A stretch of DNA of 7,623 nucleotides, taken from CAZVFE01 sp964626405 (lineage in GTDB: Bacteria > Bacteroidota > Bacteroidia > Cytophagales > Spirosomataceae). Location of the stretch: NCBI GenBank assembly GCA_964626405.1, contig CAZVFE010000071.1, forward strand, positions 1 to 7,623, in the 5' to 3' direction. The notes under the pieces were generated by a model that was not told the DNA's origin, did no database searches, and saw only the letters and a program-made list of their open reading frames with translations. Below, piece after piece: positions 6,243 through 7,623 of the stretch (position 1 is its first letter; each line of letters begins with the position of its first letter). Position numbers and translations under genes: made by a program.

Positions 6243-7244
6243 CTATTGGATAAATATGGAATCTTTATCTATTCTAGGTTGTTGCCCTCCTCTTAATACC
6301 GTATTTCCATTGAACTTAGCACTTTGGTCTATTTTTATTTCTCCAGAAAAATCCTCTTCATTGATTTGTCCGGATTGTCCAAAGGCCTCAATAGCATTGG
6401 TATAAGTTACTTTTTTAATTGCCTCCTCTGAAATCCCATTTATTTTCATCAAAGCGGCAGTTTTCGGAATTGCCATTGGGTCTGAAATTCCCCAATCAGC
6501 TGCTGAATTCACCATTATTTTTTCTGGACCATATTGTTTCACAATTTCTACCATTCTTTCATTTCCCATTTTTGTAAAGGGATAGATGGTGAAGGCTGCA
6601 TAAAATCCTTGGTCAAGAACAGATTTTACCGTTTCCTCATTATTATGATCAATAATGACCATTTGCGGGTCAAGACCGTGTTCTAAAGCAATTTTCATGC
6701 TTTTTTCTGTCCCCTGTTTTTTATCTCTATGGGGTGTGTGAACTTGTACAGGTAATTGATATTTTTTTGCTAATTCTAACTGCGCACGATAATATTTTTC
6801 TTCTAAAGGAGTTTGGTCGTCGAACCCAATTTCACCCACACCCACAACGCCTTCTTTCATAAGGAAAAGGGGTAAAACTTCCATAACCTCCTCTGCTAGA
6901 GATTCTATATTAGCCTCCCTAGAATTTAGTCCAATGGTACAATAATGTTTGATACCAAACTGAGATGCCCGAAACCTTTCCCAACCAAGGATAGACGAAA
7001 AATAATCTACAAAACTTGACAAACCTGTTCTAGGTTGACCCAGCCAAAAAGCAGGTTCAATCATTGCAACTACGCCAGCATCTGCCAAAGCTTGATAATC
7101 ATCCGTCGTTCTACTCGTCATATGAATATGTGGATCAAAGAATTTCATTCCTTGAATATGAGATTTGTAGTCTATTGGATTTTTTTCCTCAAAATTTCCT
7201 CCTATTTCTTCAAAATGAGAAGGATTTTGTCCGTTTTTACACAT
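6243..7244 (-). CDS. eboB: EboB: TatD family metal-dependent hydrolase, 333 aa
   Basis: This is an amidohydrolase-superfamily TIM barrel of TatD type. All expected metal ligands are visible: His39 and His41 (DPHIHM), Glu138 (GVGEIGFD), His169 (QVHTPH), His200 (IIDHNN) and Asp250 (NSAADWG). The stretch SRTTDDYQALADAGVVA (44-60) and EPAFWLGQPRTG (63-74) distinguish it from ordinary TatD nucleases and fit the EboB family. The substrate is unknown. The start is a choice between ATG 7244, 4 nt after the eboA stop, and Met33 at 7148. I keep 7244 for the tight operon spacing and because the 32 extra codons are open. However, residues 1-32 are polar and look unconserved, and family members often begin directly at the Met-x-x-x-Asp-x-His-x-His strand. 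The stop is TAG, unlike the TAA or TGA of its neighbours. No signal peptide is present, so it is predicted to be cytoplasmic. Confidence 0.92.
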   Translation of the reverse strand: MCKNGQNPSHFEEIGGNFEEKNPIDYKSHIQGMKFFDPHIHMTSRTTDDYQALADAGVVAMIEPAFWLGQPRTGLSSFVDYFSSILGWERFRASQFGIKHYCTIGLNSREANIESLAEEVMEVLPLFLMKEGVVGVGEIGFDDQTPLEEKYYRAQLELAKKYQLPVQVHTPHRDKKQGTEKSMKIALEHGLDPQMVIIDHNNEETVKSVLDQGFYAAFTIYPFTKMGNERMVEIVKQYGPEKIMVNSAADWGISDPMAIPKTAALMKINGISEEAIKKVTYTNAIEAFGQSGQINEEDFSGEIKIDQSAKFNGNTVLRGGQQPRIDKDSIFIQ

Positions 7245-7248
7245 TTTC

Positions 7249-7623
7249 TTAATAATCTAATAATTTCCAATTCCATTCCGAACGTTCATCCGGGAAATTA
7301 AATGAAGTGAATAATTGTTGTGCAGGAATAAAAACTGCCTCCCTTAAAACTAAATATCCAGCTATTTGATCTTCCTTATCCCCCTCCGTGATAAGTTTAT
7401 ATATATCTTTTAAAAGATGGTCATTTAAATGACCGATCATTAATTTCCAAACTTGTGCAGGAACTTTTCTGCCCGCAGCCCATCTCTCATGTGCAAAATC
7501 CGACAAGATATTTGCCAATGTTTGATTCGATCGTTCTCTTAAACCTAGAATTTGATGAATGGACTTTAAATTGAAAATACATTTTAATACCAATTGGTTC
7601 CAAGAATTTTCATCAAAATAAAT
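7249..7623 (-). CDS. eboA: EboA domain protein, C-terminal 124 residues (5' end off the window)
   Basis: The frame is open from the right edge at 7623 to a TAA at 7249-7251. The first visible residues are IYFDENSWNQLVLKCIFNL, so a TTG at 7593 is internal and not the start. The segments WNQLVLK, GLRERSNQTLANILSDFAHE, RWAAGRKVPAQVWKLM and GYLVLRE match EboA domain proteins. The visible part looks mostly alpha-helical and shows no recognisable catalytic motif. It may be a structural or binding subunit; the function of EboA is unknown. It leads the operon, with eboB starting 4 nt downstream. The operon promoter and the start of eboA lie beyond the window. Confidence 0.9.
   Translation of the reverse strand: MYFDENSWNQLVLKCIFNLKSIHQILGLRERSNQTLANILSDFAHERWAAGRKVPAQVWKLMIGHLNDHLLKDIYKLITEGDKEDQIAGYLVLREAVFIPAQQLFTSFNFPDERSEWNWKLLDY

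Larger units (their letters stand above)
1642..7623 (-). other. ebo operon eboABCDEF (eboA incomplete at window edge)
   Basis: Six genes run in the same direction in canonical A-F order. Junctions are A/B 4 nt gap, B/C 3 nt gap, C/D 7 nt gap, D/E 4 nt overlap and E/F 4 nt overlap. No internal space is large enough for a promoter or terminator, so one polycistronic message is expected. The enzyme set (sugar phosphate cyclase, TIM-barrel isomerase-like protein, TatD-like hydrolase, UbiA prenyltransferase, phosphoesterase-fold protein and EboA) suggests synthesis or membrane transit of a prenylated small molecule. This is inference from the families plus reports on ebo/edb clusters in Nostoc and Pseudomonas. 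No scytonemin biosynthesis genes are seen here. Confidence 0.9.

Noticed and set aside
6169..6405. Open frame on the plus strand, 78 codons
   Set aside because: It is antisense across the eboB/eboC junction, with no start context and no recognisable motif.
7035..7301. Two overlapping plus-strand open frames (7035-7301 and 7064-7252)
   Set aside because: Both are antisense to eboB and eboA, which match known families in their own frame.
7591..7593. TTG as the start codon of eboA
   Set aside because: The frame stays open upstream to the window edge and encodes conserved EboA residues (FDENSWNQ), so this TTG is an internal leucine codon.

Overview
The window is AT-rich and gene-dense. It most likely comes from a member of the Bacteroidota, possibly the Cytophagales. 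The reasons are A-rich start contexts without clear Shine-Dalgarno sequences, a secreted protein whose signal peptide ends in Ala followed by Gln, and the protein families present. This placement is inferred from style and gene content; no rRNA or phylogenetic marker is present.

Main content: positions 1642 to 7623 on the minus strand hold an ebo operon in the order eboA-eboB-eboC-eboD-eboE-eboF. It is complete except for the 5' end of eboA, which runs off the right edge. The products are EboA (function unknown), EboB (TatD-like metal hydrolase), EboC (UbiA-like membrane prenyltransferase), EboD (dehydroquinate synthase/sugar phosphate cyclase homologue), EboE (xylose-isomerase-like TIM barrel) and EboF (alkaline phosphatase/nucleotide pyrophosphatase superfamily). 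Gaps are 4, 3 and 7 nt for the first three junctions. The last two junctions are 4-nt ATGA overlaps, so this is almost certainly one transcript with coupled translation. From the literature as I recall it, ebo (also called edb) clusters occur in cyanobacteria, Bacteroidota, some Pseudomonas and even eustigmatophyte algal plastids. They are linked to movement of a scytonemin precursor to the periplasm in Nostoc and to deterrence of nematode grazing in Pseudomonas. The small molecule made or moved by the operon in this lineage is not known. A plausible reading is a cyclised sugar-phosphate core (EboD), remodelled by the TIM-barrel and TatD-like enzymes (EboE, EboB), prenylated at the membrane (EboC) and trimmed by a phosphoesterase-fold enzyme (EboF). 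That pathway is inference.

Left part: positions 1181 to 1645 on the plus strand encode a 154-residue unrecognised protein with a cysteine cluster. It converges on eboF and the two genes overlap by 4 nt at a shared TTAA. Positions 1 to 1043 on the minus strand encode the first 347 residues of a secreted right-handed parallel beta-helix protein that runs off the left edge. The 137-nt AT-rich stretch from 1044 to 1180 separates these two divergent genes and must hold both of their promoters. I see no RNA genes, mobile elements, CRISPR arrays or convincing intrinsic terminators.
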